Assembly (NCBI RefSeq): GCF_013114625.1
Contig: NZ_VTXD01000008.1
Span: 1 to 64,000, forward strand
DNA length: 64,000 nucleotides
DNA from: Vibrio sp. 99-70-13A1
GTDB taxonomy: Bacteria > Pseudomonadota > Gammaproteobacteria > Enterobacterales > Vibrionaceae
Direction of reading: 5' to 3'
Below the pieces are notes generated by a model. It searched no databases and had not been told where the DNA came from. It was given only the letters and a program-made list of their open reading frames with translations. Shown in pieces: positions 1-7,597 of this stretch; the stretch's first letter is position 1, and each line of letters begins with the position of its first letter. Both the position numbers and the translations under genes were made by a program.

Positions 1-791
1 CCATCAATACTGGACACTGAGTTAAGGGAGTTGAGCAACCCATACTTGCTTGAAGTGATTTGTTAATTTCTAATTTAGCAAAGTTGTTGACACATTATTG
101 TCCAAAAATTTGTTACACACGTCCACAATGTATGTGATCACCAAGCGATTCTGTCGTACCTTAATTACTAGGTTCTGCTTATAGCAAATTGTGGTCGCTT
201 CTGGTGTTATGTAACTTTCTTACACTTAACTCTAGTATTTTTGTTGAAGCTGATTGAAAGGACATCTTATGGTTTCAAGTTTGGACGTGTTATTGTTTTA
301 GGTAGTATGTAACTTGTTGAAATTCAATTAGGTGGTTGGACGCCTTATGGTTTCAGCGACATTAAAAACGCCGCTTTTATTAGCGGCGTTTTGCTATCTA
401 AATGTTATTAAATCAAAACTTTATCTCTATCAATAACGTAATTTCCTGCTTGGTACTAAAAGTTTGTACTAAAATACGTCATCTCTCATTAAAAACGGAA
501 ACTGGTATTTTCGTTATCAAATTCCCCAACAGTTCAGATATCTTTTTGCAATCACTTGCCAGCCTTTTGGTTTCCATTATCAATTTAATAATCGTAAGTG
601 CCGAGATACCTCCCGACTTTAAGCGATAGGTCACAATGAACAGTCAACATTCTTCGAGATTAAATACTCCAGTCAGATCATCAAAACCGACTTCAGATAG
701 CGATTCCAATAAAAACAGAGAGTGACATTTAATGAGCTCAACAGGCGCTTAGTTTTGGTTACTGAAAACAAATGAGCTTAAAGCTTTAGTA
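1..791. other. Left-edge non-coding stretch
   Basis: I see no convincing gene here. The stretch holds an 18-base imperfect direct repeat (260-277 and 338-355, consensus GGACnnCTTATGGTTTCA) and a strong hairpin terminator at 365-392. An open frame at 402-629 has no ribosome binding site and no recognisable protein character. The terminator suggests a transcript that ends here, either from a gene left of the window or from a small RNA. Confidence 0.5.
365..392. terminator. Rho-independent terminator
   Basis: Arms AAAACGCCGCT and AGCGGCGTTTT form a perfect 11-bp stem with a 6-nt loop, with A and T tracts on either side. It could work in both directions. Confidence 0.75.
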
Positions 792-897
792 TTACTTTTC
801 TCCGTTCAGGTTCTCCAACACCACCACTTTTTCCTCATCACTGACCTTATCAATTGCACACGCTAACTCAGCGCTCAATTCACTCCTACAAAAAAAA
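792..897 (-). other. Out-of-frame C-terminal part of the XRE regulator
   Basis: Minus-strand sequence just past the stop of the XRE gene keeps coding in another frame: CRSELSAELACAIDKVSDEE and then a short tail ending at a TAA at 792-794. Removing one base from the run of eight A (plus strand, 890-897) joins the two frames. The joined product is about 102 residues, the usual length of these single-domain XRE repressors, and its tail resembles their C-terminal helix. This is either a frameshift mutation, a slippage-dependent switch, or a sequencing error in a homopolymer. Confidence 0.6.
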
Positions 898-1101
898 GTA
901 GTTTAGTGGCACATCTAACTCTTCAGCCATACGCTCAAGCGTACCAATATCAGGTACATGCCTGCCTTTCTCGTAATGATTCATGCGAGCGCTAGCAGAA
1001 CTTTGCTCCATACCAATTTTCACCCCTAAATCTTTTTGGGTTATCTTGGCTTTTTTACGCGCAGCTTTGAGCCTCGCTGGGATTGGATTGTTTTTTTGCA
1101 C
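886..1101 (-). CDS. XRE-family HTH regulator, frameshifted near its end
   Basis: Small DNA-binding repressor of the Xre/Cro type. Residues 8-65 form one HTH_3 domain: the scaffold helix region ARLKAARKKAKITQKDLG is followed by a recognition helix around EQSSASARMNHYEKG and the usual 'P..TLERMAEELDVPLNYFF' end. Translation stops after 71 residues, at a TAG directly behind a run of eight T on the coding strand. One base fewer would extend it by about 30 residues (792-889). Three palindromes between this gene and the divergent reading frame at 1212 are likely operators, which suggests autoregulation. The family call is firm; whether the short product works is unknown. Confidence 0.75.
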   Translation of the reverse strand: MQKNNPIPARLKAARKKAKITQKDLGVKIGMEQSSASARMNHYEKGRHVPDIGTLERMAEELDVPLNYFFL

Positions 1102-1130
1102 TTACACATCTCTTTTCAATTTTTAGATAG

Positions 1131-1199
1131 CTTAGATTGTCTAAGTTTTACTGATGCCTTTACACTTAGCAATCCTAAGTTGGATTTAGATTATCTGAT
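1131..1199. promoter_or_regulatory. Three operator-like palindromes in a divergent promoter
   Basis: CTTAGATTGTCTAAG (1131-1145) is a perfect inverted repeat with 6-base arms. CTTAGCAATCCTAAG (1165-1179) has the same outer arms. TTTAGATTATCTGAT (1185-1199) is a degenerate third copy. The centres are 34 and 20 bp apart. The position between the XRE gene and the divergent frame at 1212, plus the shared 15-bp size, fits a repressor operator array like those of phage-type regulators. Binding by the XRE protein is inferred. Confidence 0.6.
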
Positions 1200-1211
1200 T
1201 TGGAGGTAATC

Positions 1212-1436
1212 ATGATACGGCTAAGTTCTTTGGGTGATTAGTGGGAGCAGGGGAACCAACAAACTCATTATTATCAAGCTGGTAGTATGACGAGCTCCAT
1301 GCACTTTCTAATCCGAGGCGTTTATCTACGTAGAACTGACTTAGAGCCAGATGATTTTTAACTGGAAAAATTAAAATCTGATTTTGATGGTGATATTTAT
1401 TTAAGCATCAGAGGCTTATTCCGTTGTCCTCATTAG
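1212..1436 (+). pseudogene. Small gene broken by two in-frame stops
   Basis: A strong ribosome binding site (GGAGGT, 1202-1207) precedes ATG at 1212. The frame reads MIRLSSLGD, a TAG at 1239-1241, WEQGNQQTHYYQAGSMTSSM and on to EPDDF, a TAA at 1359-1361, then LEKLKSDFDGDIYLSIRGLF up to a TAG at 1434. The three pieces share one frame and look protein-like, so this is probably a decayed gene of about 75 codons that was controlled by the neighbouring XRE repressor. I do not recognise the family. A chance run of open frame is possible. Confidence 0.4.
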
Positions 1437-1466
1437 TTTCACCTTTAAGTTGGCTTGTACAAATTT

Positions 1467-1500
1467 AAAATAGCGCAGTGTTTACCTGCGCTATTTTATT
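1467..1500. terminator. Bidirectional terminator
   Basis: Arms AAAATAGCGCAG and CTGCGCTATTTT pair perfectly around a 7-nt loop. On the minus strand it lies just after the AztD-like gene, whose stop codon is at 1527, and it can also end plus-strand transcripts from the 1212 pseudogene. Confidence 0.75.
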
Positions 1501-1526
1501 ATTTGATTAGCGACATCGGCTAAAGA

Positions 1527-2816
1527 TTAGTGCTGATGTTCACTTTCTGTTGTACCCGCCCAAGTAATTAAGCCAGGAGCAAAACTCAGTTGATGAGTTT
1601 TCACTGTTGGTTGTTCGCCTAACTCAACTTCTACAACAACATTGTTAGTTGGATCGGTTACGTAGACATGCTTACTACGCTTATCGTAACTGATACTAAA
1701 TTTTTGACCTTCAGCTAGGGTTGGTACGGTTTCCCATACTTGAACTTCAGCGCTCTGGGTGAAGTTAGTTGATGGGTCAAATACTTTCAATTTACCCGTT
1801 GTAGACAGTACTAAGAATGCAGACTCTGTACTTGCGTAAGTTAAGTATCCTTCCTCATTCGCCTCTTTCCACGAGATTTCTTCCAATGCGCCTTGGTTAA
1901 GCTGGAATGCTTGCAGTGTGCGGCTTACGAAAAGTAACTTATCAGCATTTTTGAAGCCTAAAACCTTACCAAAGCGTGAACCTGCCTCAAGAGATGCTGG
2001 ATTAACAATTTTGGTGTACTGCGGTGCAACACCAGGATCATTGATCACTACGATGCCGTCATCACAAGCGAATGCCACTTGAGTTTCAGATTGTGCACTG
2101 CCATGCAATGAAGGGCAGGTGACATTCGCAACGGTTGGTCCGTGAAAGTGATCGCCATGCAGCTCAAGTGCAGCGACCTGATTCGGCAGCCCGGCTACCA
2201 CAGGATCTTCTTTAATACCTGTAAAAACATGTTCACCAAAGATCTGTGCGGTACTGTGCATTGCGTAAGTGAATGAGTAGCTTGCGATTTGGCTCGCATT
2301 TGCGATGGTCGCGTCATCCAAAATCTTCAATTCTGCGTTTAAGCCCGCTTCAGCATTACCATCGAAAAATAGTGCGGTTTGATGGTCTGCCATATCGTAG
2401 TGTGTTGGTGCAGGGCTTGTGTATGTATCGGTGAGTAGCACTGGTTCATCAGCGTGTAAGTGGAAGTGATCCCCATGTGCTTCCGCATAAACACCACTGT
2501 CTATGATTTCTACTGTGTTTTGGCTGCGTTGAAGTGCTAAAGCGTAACGACCATCCGGGCTGGTTTTTAACCCTGAAGGTGCATTAAGTAAAGCAAACTG
2601 ACCAATAGTTTCAAAGTTACTGGCATTTAAAACATACACATTATTGCTGCCAGATTCGCTAATGACTATTCGGCTGACATTCTCTTCCTGGTGATCCGGT
2701 TGGGTGTCTTGTGCCCCAGCCGCATCGTTTTCGCCATCTGAACAACCACTGACAAACGCAGCAATTGATAATGTTAGTAGTGTTTTTTTTCCTACTGAAT
2801 TTGAAGCAAAGTGCAT
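1527..2816 (-). CDS. AztD-like periplasmic zinc chaperone (beta-propeller lipoprotein)
   Basis: Probable zinc metallochaperone that loads the periplasmic binding protein of a zinc ABC importer, as AztD does for AztC in Paracoccus. I start it at ATG 2816, which follows AAGGAAG and gives a clean lipoprotein signal ending VSGC (Cys25). A longer frame begins at 2864 but lacks such a site. About 429 residues, with WD/YncE-like propeller repeats (for example ISESGSNNVYVLN, TSPDGRYALAL). Two His-rich loops, HGDHFHLH (about residues 114-121) and HGDHFH (about 220-225), are likely zinc sites. It is divergent from the zinc transporter genes and shares a Zur-like palindrome with them. The AztD assignment comes from fold, His loops and context; the lipobox would tether it to a membrane. 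Confidence 0.65.
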   Translation of the reverse strand: MHFASNSVGKKTLLTLSIAAFVSGCSDGENDAAGAQDTQPDHQEENVSRIVISESGSNNVYVLNASNFETIGQFALLNAPSGLKTSPDGRYALALQRSQNTVEIIDSGVYAEAHGDHFHLHADEPVLLTDTYTSPAPTHYDMADHQTALFFDGNAEAGLNAELKILDDATIANASQIASYSFTYAMHSTAQIFGEHVFTGIKEDPVVAGLPNQVAALELHGDHFHGPTVANVTCPSLHGSAQSETQVAFACDDGIVVINDPGVAPQYTKIVNPASLEAGSRFGKVLGFKNADKLLFVSRTLQAFQLNQGALEEISWKEANEEGYLTYASTESAFLVLSTTGKLKVFDPSTNFTQSAEVQVWETVPTLAEGQKFSISYDKRSKHVYVTDPTNNVVVEVELGEQPTVKTHQLSFAPGLITWAGTTESEHQH

Positions 2817-2884
2817 ATAACTTCCTTTTATAAATCTATTAAAAGTTGAATGAGAAGTATTCATTCTATGATTGACTTTGTGAG

Positions 2885-2901
2885 ATGTTATAACATAACA
2901 T
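2885..2901. promoter_or_regulatory. Zur-type box in a divergent promoter
   Basis: ATGTTATAACATAACAT is a perfect palindrome (7-base arms, 3-base centre). It matches the known gammaproteobacterial Zur core, GTTATA followed by TATAAC. It sits between the AztD-like gene (minus) and the outer-membrane/importer operon (plus), so a single Zur site could shut both off when zinc is plentiful. Confidence 0.8.
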
Positions 2902-2955
2902 TATTTGTATTCAATATTTTTGTTAGTAATAATCATTTACAATTCAGAGGTCTAG

Positions 2956-4131
2956 GTGAAAAAATTCTCTTTAAATGCGTTTTATGGCGCTTCTCTCCTT
3001 AGTTTAATTTCGCCATTAGCGGTAGGTGCACCTGATATTGATTTAGGTGTTGTGCTAGATGGGGCTTACCAAAGTGAAGCTCGCCAGTGGGGAATGCGTG
3101 ACAAAGGTTTTGGTCTTGGGCATTCAGAAATATTGCTGAGTAGTAACATTGACCAAAACTTTCGAGGTCAATTAATCACCGTCTTAGCCACTCATGGTGG
3201 TGCGACTGAATTTGAATTAGAAGAGGCATTTATTGAAACGCTAAGTATGCCTTTAGGTTTCAAAGTGAAAGCTGGTCGATTGCTGTCAAACGTCGGCTAT
3301 CTCAATAGTAAACACCTGCACGAAGATGCCTTCAGTGACCGGCCAGCTGTCTATCGCGCTGTATTTGGCAGTCATTATTTTGATGATGGTGTGCAGGTTT
3401 CTTGGTTGGCACCAACCGAAACTTTTATAGCTGCTAGTTATGAAATGTTTAGCGGTAAAGGTTGGGATGTTGGCTACAGTGATCCGGCAACGGTTGGTGT
3501 GTATACCGCAAACCTTCAAATTGGTGATGATGTTGATGAATCGAATAGTTGGCGTGTTGGGTTGAGTACTATGTACAACGCTAATGGTGAAGGATTTGTT
3601 GCCCAAGAAACGTCTGGCGGCTCACACGATCATTCATCTCATGATCACGGCGACCATAGCCACTCTCATGGACCAAGCGTAACGGGTAAATGGATCCATG
3701 GTGTGGACATGACCTGGAAGTGGGCACCTCAAGGAAACTACAAGCAAGAGAATCTTCGAGCTACGGCTGAAGCATGGCTGATTGATGACCGCTACGATGA
3801 ACAAATGGAATCGATCCCGAACGCTGATGACCAAGCTTATGGTTGGTACACTGAATTAGCTTATCAGTTCTCGCCAAATTGGACCGTGAGTGGTCGATAT
3901 GGAGAAATGAATGCAGTGACGGGAGATGTCCATTGGCATGTTGATCATTACCATGGTGAATTGTCACAATCAGACATTCAAGAGACAGATATTGCACTAG
4001 ATTGGCACGGCTCTCATTTTGGTCGAGTACGTACTCAGATTACTCACGAGCAGTTAACCGAAAAATCTCAAACCATTTTTACTGTTCAATACATCATGTC
4101 ATTCGGAGCGCACCCAGCTCATGCTTTCTAA
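2956..4131 (+). CDS. His-rich outer-membrane protein of the zinc locus
   Basis: Probable zinc-regulated outer-membrane beta-barrel that lets zinc, or a zinc ligand, into the periplasm. The start is GTG at 2956 behind AGAGG. Residues 1-24 form a signal peptide ending AVG-A. The remaining 367 residues have alternating amphipathic strands (GQLITVLATH, FKVKAGRLLSNVGYL, TALDW-type segments) and finish with a strand at the C terminus. A loop at about 224-239 is extremely His-rich (HDHSSHDHGDHSHSHG), and further HWHVDHYH-type residues follow, as expected of a metal-capturing surface or periplasmic loop. It overlaps the binding protein gene by 11 bases, so it belongs to the same operon. No TonB box or plug domain is visible, which argues against a TonB-dependent receptor. 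Confidence 0.7.
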   Translation: MKKFSLNAFYGASLLSLISPLAVGAPDIDLGVVLDGAYQSEARQWGMRDKGFGLGHSEILLSSNIDQNFRGQLITVLATHGGATEFELEEAFIETLSMPLGFKVKAGRLLSNVGYLNSKHLHEDAFSDRPAVYRAVFGSHYFDDGVQVSWLAPTETFIAASYEMFSGKGWDVGYSDPATVGVYTANLQIGDDVDESNSWRVGLSTMYNANGEGFVAQETSGGSHDHSSHDHGDHSHSHGPSVTGKWIHGVDMTWKWAPQGNYKQENLRATAEAWLIDDRYDEQMESIPNADDQAYGWYTELAYQFSPNWTVSGRYGEMNAVTGDVHWHVDHYHGELSQSDIQETDIALDWHGSHFGRVRTQITHEQLTEKSQTIFTVQYIMSFGAHPAHAF

Positions 4132-5017
4132 ATTCGTTATCGCAAGTGGTTTGCTCGCGACCTCATTTTTTACAAATGCAAGCTTGAACGTATTTACGTG
4201 TCAGCCCGACTGGGCGGCTTTAGTTACGGAACATGCACCAAATGCAGAAGTGTTTTCGGCCACTACCGCAATGCAAGACCCCCATTATGTTCAAGCAAGA
4301 CCATCTCTGATTTCAAAGATGCGAAAAGCTGATCTAGTGGTTTGTTCAGGGGCAGAGCTTGAGATTGGTTGGCTACCAGAATTGCAACGTCAGAGTCGTA
4401 ATAGCAAAGTTCAAAATGGCAAAGATGGTCTATTTTGGACAACGGATTATGTGAATATGTTAGATACTCATGATCACGTAGATCGCTCTATGGGCGATGT
4501 GCATAGCCATGGAAATCCACATGTTCAGTTTGCAGTGGCAGATATACCGAATATCTCTAAGGCGCTGGTGGAGCGTTTGGCGAAAATAGATCCAGACAAC
4601 CAAGCTTTATACAAAGGAAATGGGGTTAAGTTTCGTGCAGATTGGCGCAAGCATACAGCTCGATGGCAATCTCTAGGTGATAATCTGAAGGGAATGCAGC
4701 TTGTGGGATACCACGAAACACACCGTTACTTGTTCGCATGGCTCGGCGTTGAGCAAGTGGCAGATTTAGAGCCTAAACCGGGTTTGCCACCAACAGTTGC
4801 GCATTTGAATTCATTAAGTTCAATCAGCTCCGAAGATGCTGATGGTATTGTGTATTCCAGTCACCAACCAACAGACGCCGCGAAATGGTTATCAGAGCGA
4901 ACAGCCTTACCTGTAGCAGAACTAGCACAAAGCGTAGGTGGTAGGCCAAATACAGAAACACTAGCCGCATTAATCGACGATAGCATTACGCAGCTACTCA
5001 ACCTTCAAAGGAAATAA
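4121..5017 (+). CDS. Zinc ABC importer binding protein (ZnuA/AztC-like)
   Basis: Periplasmic solute-binding protein of cluster A-I that presents Zn2+ to an ABC permease. A signal peptide spans residues 1-20 (ends TNA). Likely zinc ligands are His55 in the family motif DPHYVQARPS, His134 in HSHGNPH and His198/His201 in GYHETH. A His-containing flexible loop (THDHV and DVHSHG, about 117-130) replaces the long acidic loop of E. coli ZnuA, as in AztC-type proteins. At 298 residues it has normal length. It overlaps the outer-membrane protein gene and is followed after 2 bases by the permease. Manganese cannot be excluded, but the Zur box and His-rich partners favour zinc. Confidence 0.85.
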   Translation: MLSKFVIASGLLATSFFTNASLNVFTCQPDWAALVTEHAPNAEVFSATTAMQDPHYVQARPSLISKMRKADLVVCSGAELEIGWLPELQRQSRNSKVQNGKDGLFWTTDYVNMLDTHDHVDRSMGDVHSHGNPHVQFAVADIPNISKALVERLAKIDPDNQALYKGNGVKFRADWRKHTARWQSLGDNLKGMQLVGYHETHRYLFAWLGVEQVADLEPKPGLPPTVAHLNSLSSISSEDADGIVYSSHQPTDAAKWLSERTALPVAELAQSVGGRPNTETLAALIDDSITQLLNLQRK

Positions 5018-5019
5018 AT

Positions 5020-5796
5020 GTGGCGTATTCTTGGATGGTTGCTCCTATTTTTGTTGGCTTATTTGCTCTTTTTGCGAACATTATTCTTGGTCGACAAGTG
5101 CTAAAGCGAGGTGTGATATTTATCGACTTAGCGATGGCGCAAATTGCTGCTCTTGGGGTCTTGATCATTCAGCTATCTGTTGGGCATGCTGATGTGGCGT
5201 TCAGCTCGAAATTGTTGGCTTCTTGGGTATTAACTGTGCCTGCTGCGATTCTCTTAGGCTGCCTTGAACGTAAAGTTGACCAGCATTTAGAAGCCTTAAT
5301 TGGGTTACTTTATGTGTTAGCTGCGTGCTTGGCGGTAATATTGGTCAGTCACAATCCACATGGTAAAGAGATGATATCTTCTTTACTTAATGGTCGCTTA
5401 CTTTGGAGTAGCCCAAGTGACGTGCTGCCAGTTTTTTGTGTAGCTGCTGCTTTATTTGCTATTCAAGTATGGCGTGGTAGCTGGTTAACAGGTAGGGGAT
5501 TTTACATACTATTTGCCATCGCCATTCCACCTTTAGTGATGAGTCTTGGTGTGTATCTAGAGTTTGCTTGCTTGATCATTCCAGCTTTGTCAGTCGCTGC
5601 CATGAAGAATCGTGTTATGTGGTTAGGTGCTATTGGAGTTGGTGTAGCAGGGGGCGTTGGCGGTTTTTATACGTCTTTGATATGGGATTTTCCCGTAGGT
5701 CCTTGTGTGGTGTTAAGTATGGCTACGGCTGGTTTGGTTTACAGTGTGGCTTTATCAGCAGCGTCTAACATGTCTCATCAGAAGTCAGTCCCCTGA
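5020..5796 (+). CDS. Zinc ABC importer permease (ZnuB/AztB-like)
   Basis: Inner-membrane permease of the ABC-3 family (258 residues, 7-8 hydrophobic segments). Hallmarks are the N-terminal LGRQVLKRGVIFIDLAMAQIAALG region and the later FLLFAIAIPPLVMSLG-like coupling segment followed by VEFACLIIPAL-type helix. The likely start is GTG 5020, two bases after the binding protein stop and behind AAAGGA; ATG 5035 is an alternative. An ATG at 5018 opens a different, short frame. A terminator follows at 5820, so the operon ends without an ATPase gene. The ATPase would have to be supplied from elsewhere, perhaps ZnuC. Confidence 0.85.
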   Translation: MAYSWMVAPIFVGLFALFANIILGRQVLKRGVIFIDLAMAQIAALGVLIIQLSVGHADVAFSSKLLASWVLTVPAAILLGCLERKVDQHLEALIGLLYVLAACLAVILVSHNPHGKEMISSLLNGRLLWSSPSDVLPVFCVAAALFAIQVWRGSWLTGRGFYILFAIAIPPLVMSLGVYLEFACLIIPALSVAAMKNRVMWLGAIGVGVAGGVGGFYTSLIWDFPVGPCVVLSMATAGLVYSVALSAASNMSHQKSVP

Positions 5797-5819
5797 TTCG
5801 TTCACTTAATATTTTAATG

Positions 5820-5847
5820 AAAGCCGCTTTTAAAAGCGGCTTTTTGT
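5820..5847 (+). terminator. Terminator of the zinc operon
   Basis: Arms AAGCCGCTTTT and AAAAGCGGCTT are followed by a T run. It is 24 bp after the permease stop, which marks the end of the operon. Confidence 0.85.
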
Positions 5848-5907
5848 ATCTGTAACTAATCCAAGTTTATCAGAGTGAGAATCATCACACCTTGTTAAAC
5901 CATTGCG

Positions 5908-6669
5908 TTAATCGTAAATGCTGTATGAAAAGTATTTACTTGCAATCTTTTGGTGTTGACCATTATCGATAAGTCTCTGTATTCCATCATCAATTAGGTC
6001 TTTTAATTCGTTGTCTTGTTTTCTTACAGCCACTCCGATACCGCGACCAAACCACTTTTCTTCTGTGAATTTAGGGCCTGTAAAGTGATAGCCCTTACCT
6101 TGTTCGGTTTCAAGGAAGCCTGAGTTTAGCCCCATTGAGCCACCGAAAACGGTATCAAGACGCCCGTTGAGTAGATCTGTAAATGCTTCATCGAAAGTAC
6201 CATAGCGGCGAATATCGACATTCGGGTAAATTTCAGAAAGGTATTTATCACCGATTGTTGCTCTTTGAACCCCAATAGTCAGGTCATTTAAGCTGTCGTC
6301 TTTCATATCGATCTCTCTATCATTTTTCATGACAAAGCGCGTCGGAACTTTTGCGTACGGGATAGTGAAGTTAACCTTTTTCTCTCGTTCATCAGTAATC
6401 GTCATTGCTGCAATGATCGCATCATTTTTACGACTTAAAAGAGAAGGGATAATACCGTCCCAATCTGTTTTTGAAATGATGCATTTTACTCCGAGTTCGA
6501 CGCACAGCGCGTTTGCTAAATCGACCTCAAACCCTTCCAATTGACCATCTTGTGTTGTCCAGCTGAATGGTGGGTAAGCCCCTTCAACAGTAAAGCGAAT
6601 CTGTTTCCAATCTTTTGCGTATGTGAATACAGAAAAAATACTGACGAATGCAACTAATATCCATTTCAT
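5908..6669 (-). CDS. Periplasmic polar amino-acid binding protein
   Basis: Solute-binding protein of the HisJ/ArtJ/LAO family (SBP_bac_3, 253 residues). A signal peptide (residues 1-18, ends TYA) is followed by the characteristic lobe-I start RFTVEGAYPPFSW and GQLEGFEVDLANALC. Later family signatures are TDWDGIIPSLLSRKNDAIIAAMTIT and 'RKQDNELKDLIDDGIQRLIDNGQHQKI' near the end (not a continuous quotation of more than a motif). The ligand is probably a basic or polar amino acid. AAGGA precedes the start. No permease or ATPase gene is adjacent, so it is an orphan binding protein and may use transporter parts encoded elsewhere or act in sensing. Confidence 0.85.
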   Translation of the reverse strand: MKWILVAFVSIFSVFTYAKDWKQIRFTVEGAYPPFSWTTQDGQLEGFEVDLANALCVELGVKCIISKTDWDGIIPSLLSRKNDAIIAAMTITDEREKKVNFTIPYAKVPTRFVMKNDREIDMKDDSLNDLTIGVQRATIGDKYLSEIYPNVDIRRYGTFDEAFTDLLNGRLDTVFGGSMGLNSGFLETEQGKGYHFTGPKFTEEKWFGRGIGVAVRKQDNELKDLIDDGIQRLIDNGQHQKIASKYFSYSIYD

Positions 6670-6845
6670 TTGTTATTTCCTTATTTTAATAATGGATATC
6701 GATAATTAACTATTTGTTAACATTTATCAATGAGAATGCACATTGATGTGAACTTAGGCATAGATGGGTTTGGATTCAGATGAAAGAAGTTTGCAACTTT
6801 TCTTAAAGCAGAACTGGAATATAAAAAGGAAAGATAGCTGATTGG

Positions 6846-6876
6846 TTGGTACTAGCTAAACGAAAGCTAGTACCAA
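6846..6876. other. Perfect 12-bp hairpin after the small lipoprotein gene
   Basis: TTGGTACTAGCT and AGCTAGTACCAA are separated by a short loop. It is just downstream of the minus-strand lipoprotein stop at 6889. No T run follows on the minus strand, so it may protect the 3' end instead of acting as a classic terminator. Confidence 0.5.
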
Positions 6877-6888
6877 TTAACTTTTTAA

Positions 6889-7224
6889 TTAAATAGCAGG
6901 AACTACAACGGGCGACTCTTCTTCTGAGTCTTGGTTGTCATCTATTTTATCAGAGACCCAATCAACGGCTTTTGTAAAATAGAGCTTGTTTGTTTCGCGG
7001 TCACACCAACGTTTTGAGAGTCCTCTTCTATTAAACTCACTTCCAATTGCAGCCAGTGTTTGATTGCTTGAACGTCCGTAATACAAGGTATCGCACAATT
7101 GTAAGTTTGACATAGATTGAGGGTAGACATTGACTGCTGAACTGTTCGCACTCAAAGCTTTAGATTGGTTATGAGTGCACCCAGTGAGAATTAAGAAAAA
7201 GAACAGGCTTAAGATTATTTTCAT
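6889..7224 (-). CDS. Small lipoprotein of unknown function
   Basis: A 111-residue protein with a lipoprotein signal peptide: the hydrophobic stretch IILSLFFFLIL is followed by the lipobox LTGC at about residues 13-16. The mature part contains two cysteines (LCDTLYYG and RWCDRE) and ends with an acidic tail (DDNQDSEEES). The central 'LCDTLYYGRSSNQTLAAIGSEFNRRGLS' region is what a domain search should target (described here by its start and end only). It stands alone between an amino-acid binding protein and an AraC gene. I cannot assign a function. Confidence 0.7.
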   Translation of the reverse strand: MKIILSLFFFLILTGCTHNQSKALSANSSAVNVYPQSMSNLQLCDTLYYGRSSNQTLAAIGSEFNRRGLSKRWCDRETNKLYFTKAVDWVSDKIDDNQDSEEESPVVVPAI

Positions 7225-7597
7225 TATATTTTGGTCTGTTACCGATGAGTTGAGATAAAGGAGACTGGATAGAGATTATGGGCATGAATACGGTAGTGTT
7301 TGTCAATTTCTTGCTAAGAGGATTAATAGCAGGACTTTAGTCTCATAAAGGGAGGCTATCTAGCTTGTCTTGTAAGAACGTTTAAAGCCTTTAATCCTCG
7401 AATCATTAAAACCGAATCATTAAAACCGAATCATTAAAACCGAATCATTAAAACCGAATCATTAAAACCGAACCCTAAATAAATAGTGATGGGTACTCAA
7501 TTTAAATCTGAAATGAGCAATTTTGTACAAAAGTCATGGGAGTCTATAAAGTAGACTGATAGGTCGTTTGATAATTAACAGGCTTGGGGGGATAGTT
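7225..7597. other. Intergenic region with a 14-bp tandem repeat
   Basis: No gene is visible in this 373-base stretch. Its main feature is the repeat at 7401-7470. The end holds the promoter and ribosome binding site (a G-rich run at 7586-7591) of the AraC gene. Confidence 0.5.
7401..7470. repeat. Tandem repeat, 14 bp x 5
   Basis: Five perfect copies of AATCATTAAAACCG without interruption. It is one of nine short tandem arrays in intergenic DNA of this window. Confidence 0.95.

Noticed and set aside
402-629. 75-codon open frame on the plus strand
   Set aside because: No ribosome binding site, composition of random AT-rich DNA, starts directly after a terminator stem.
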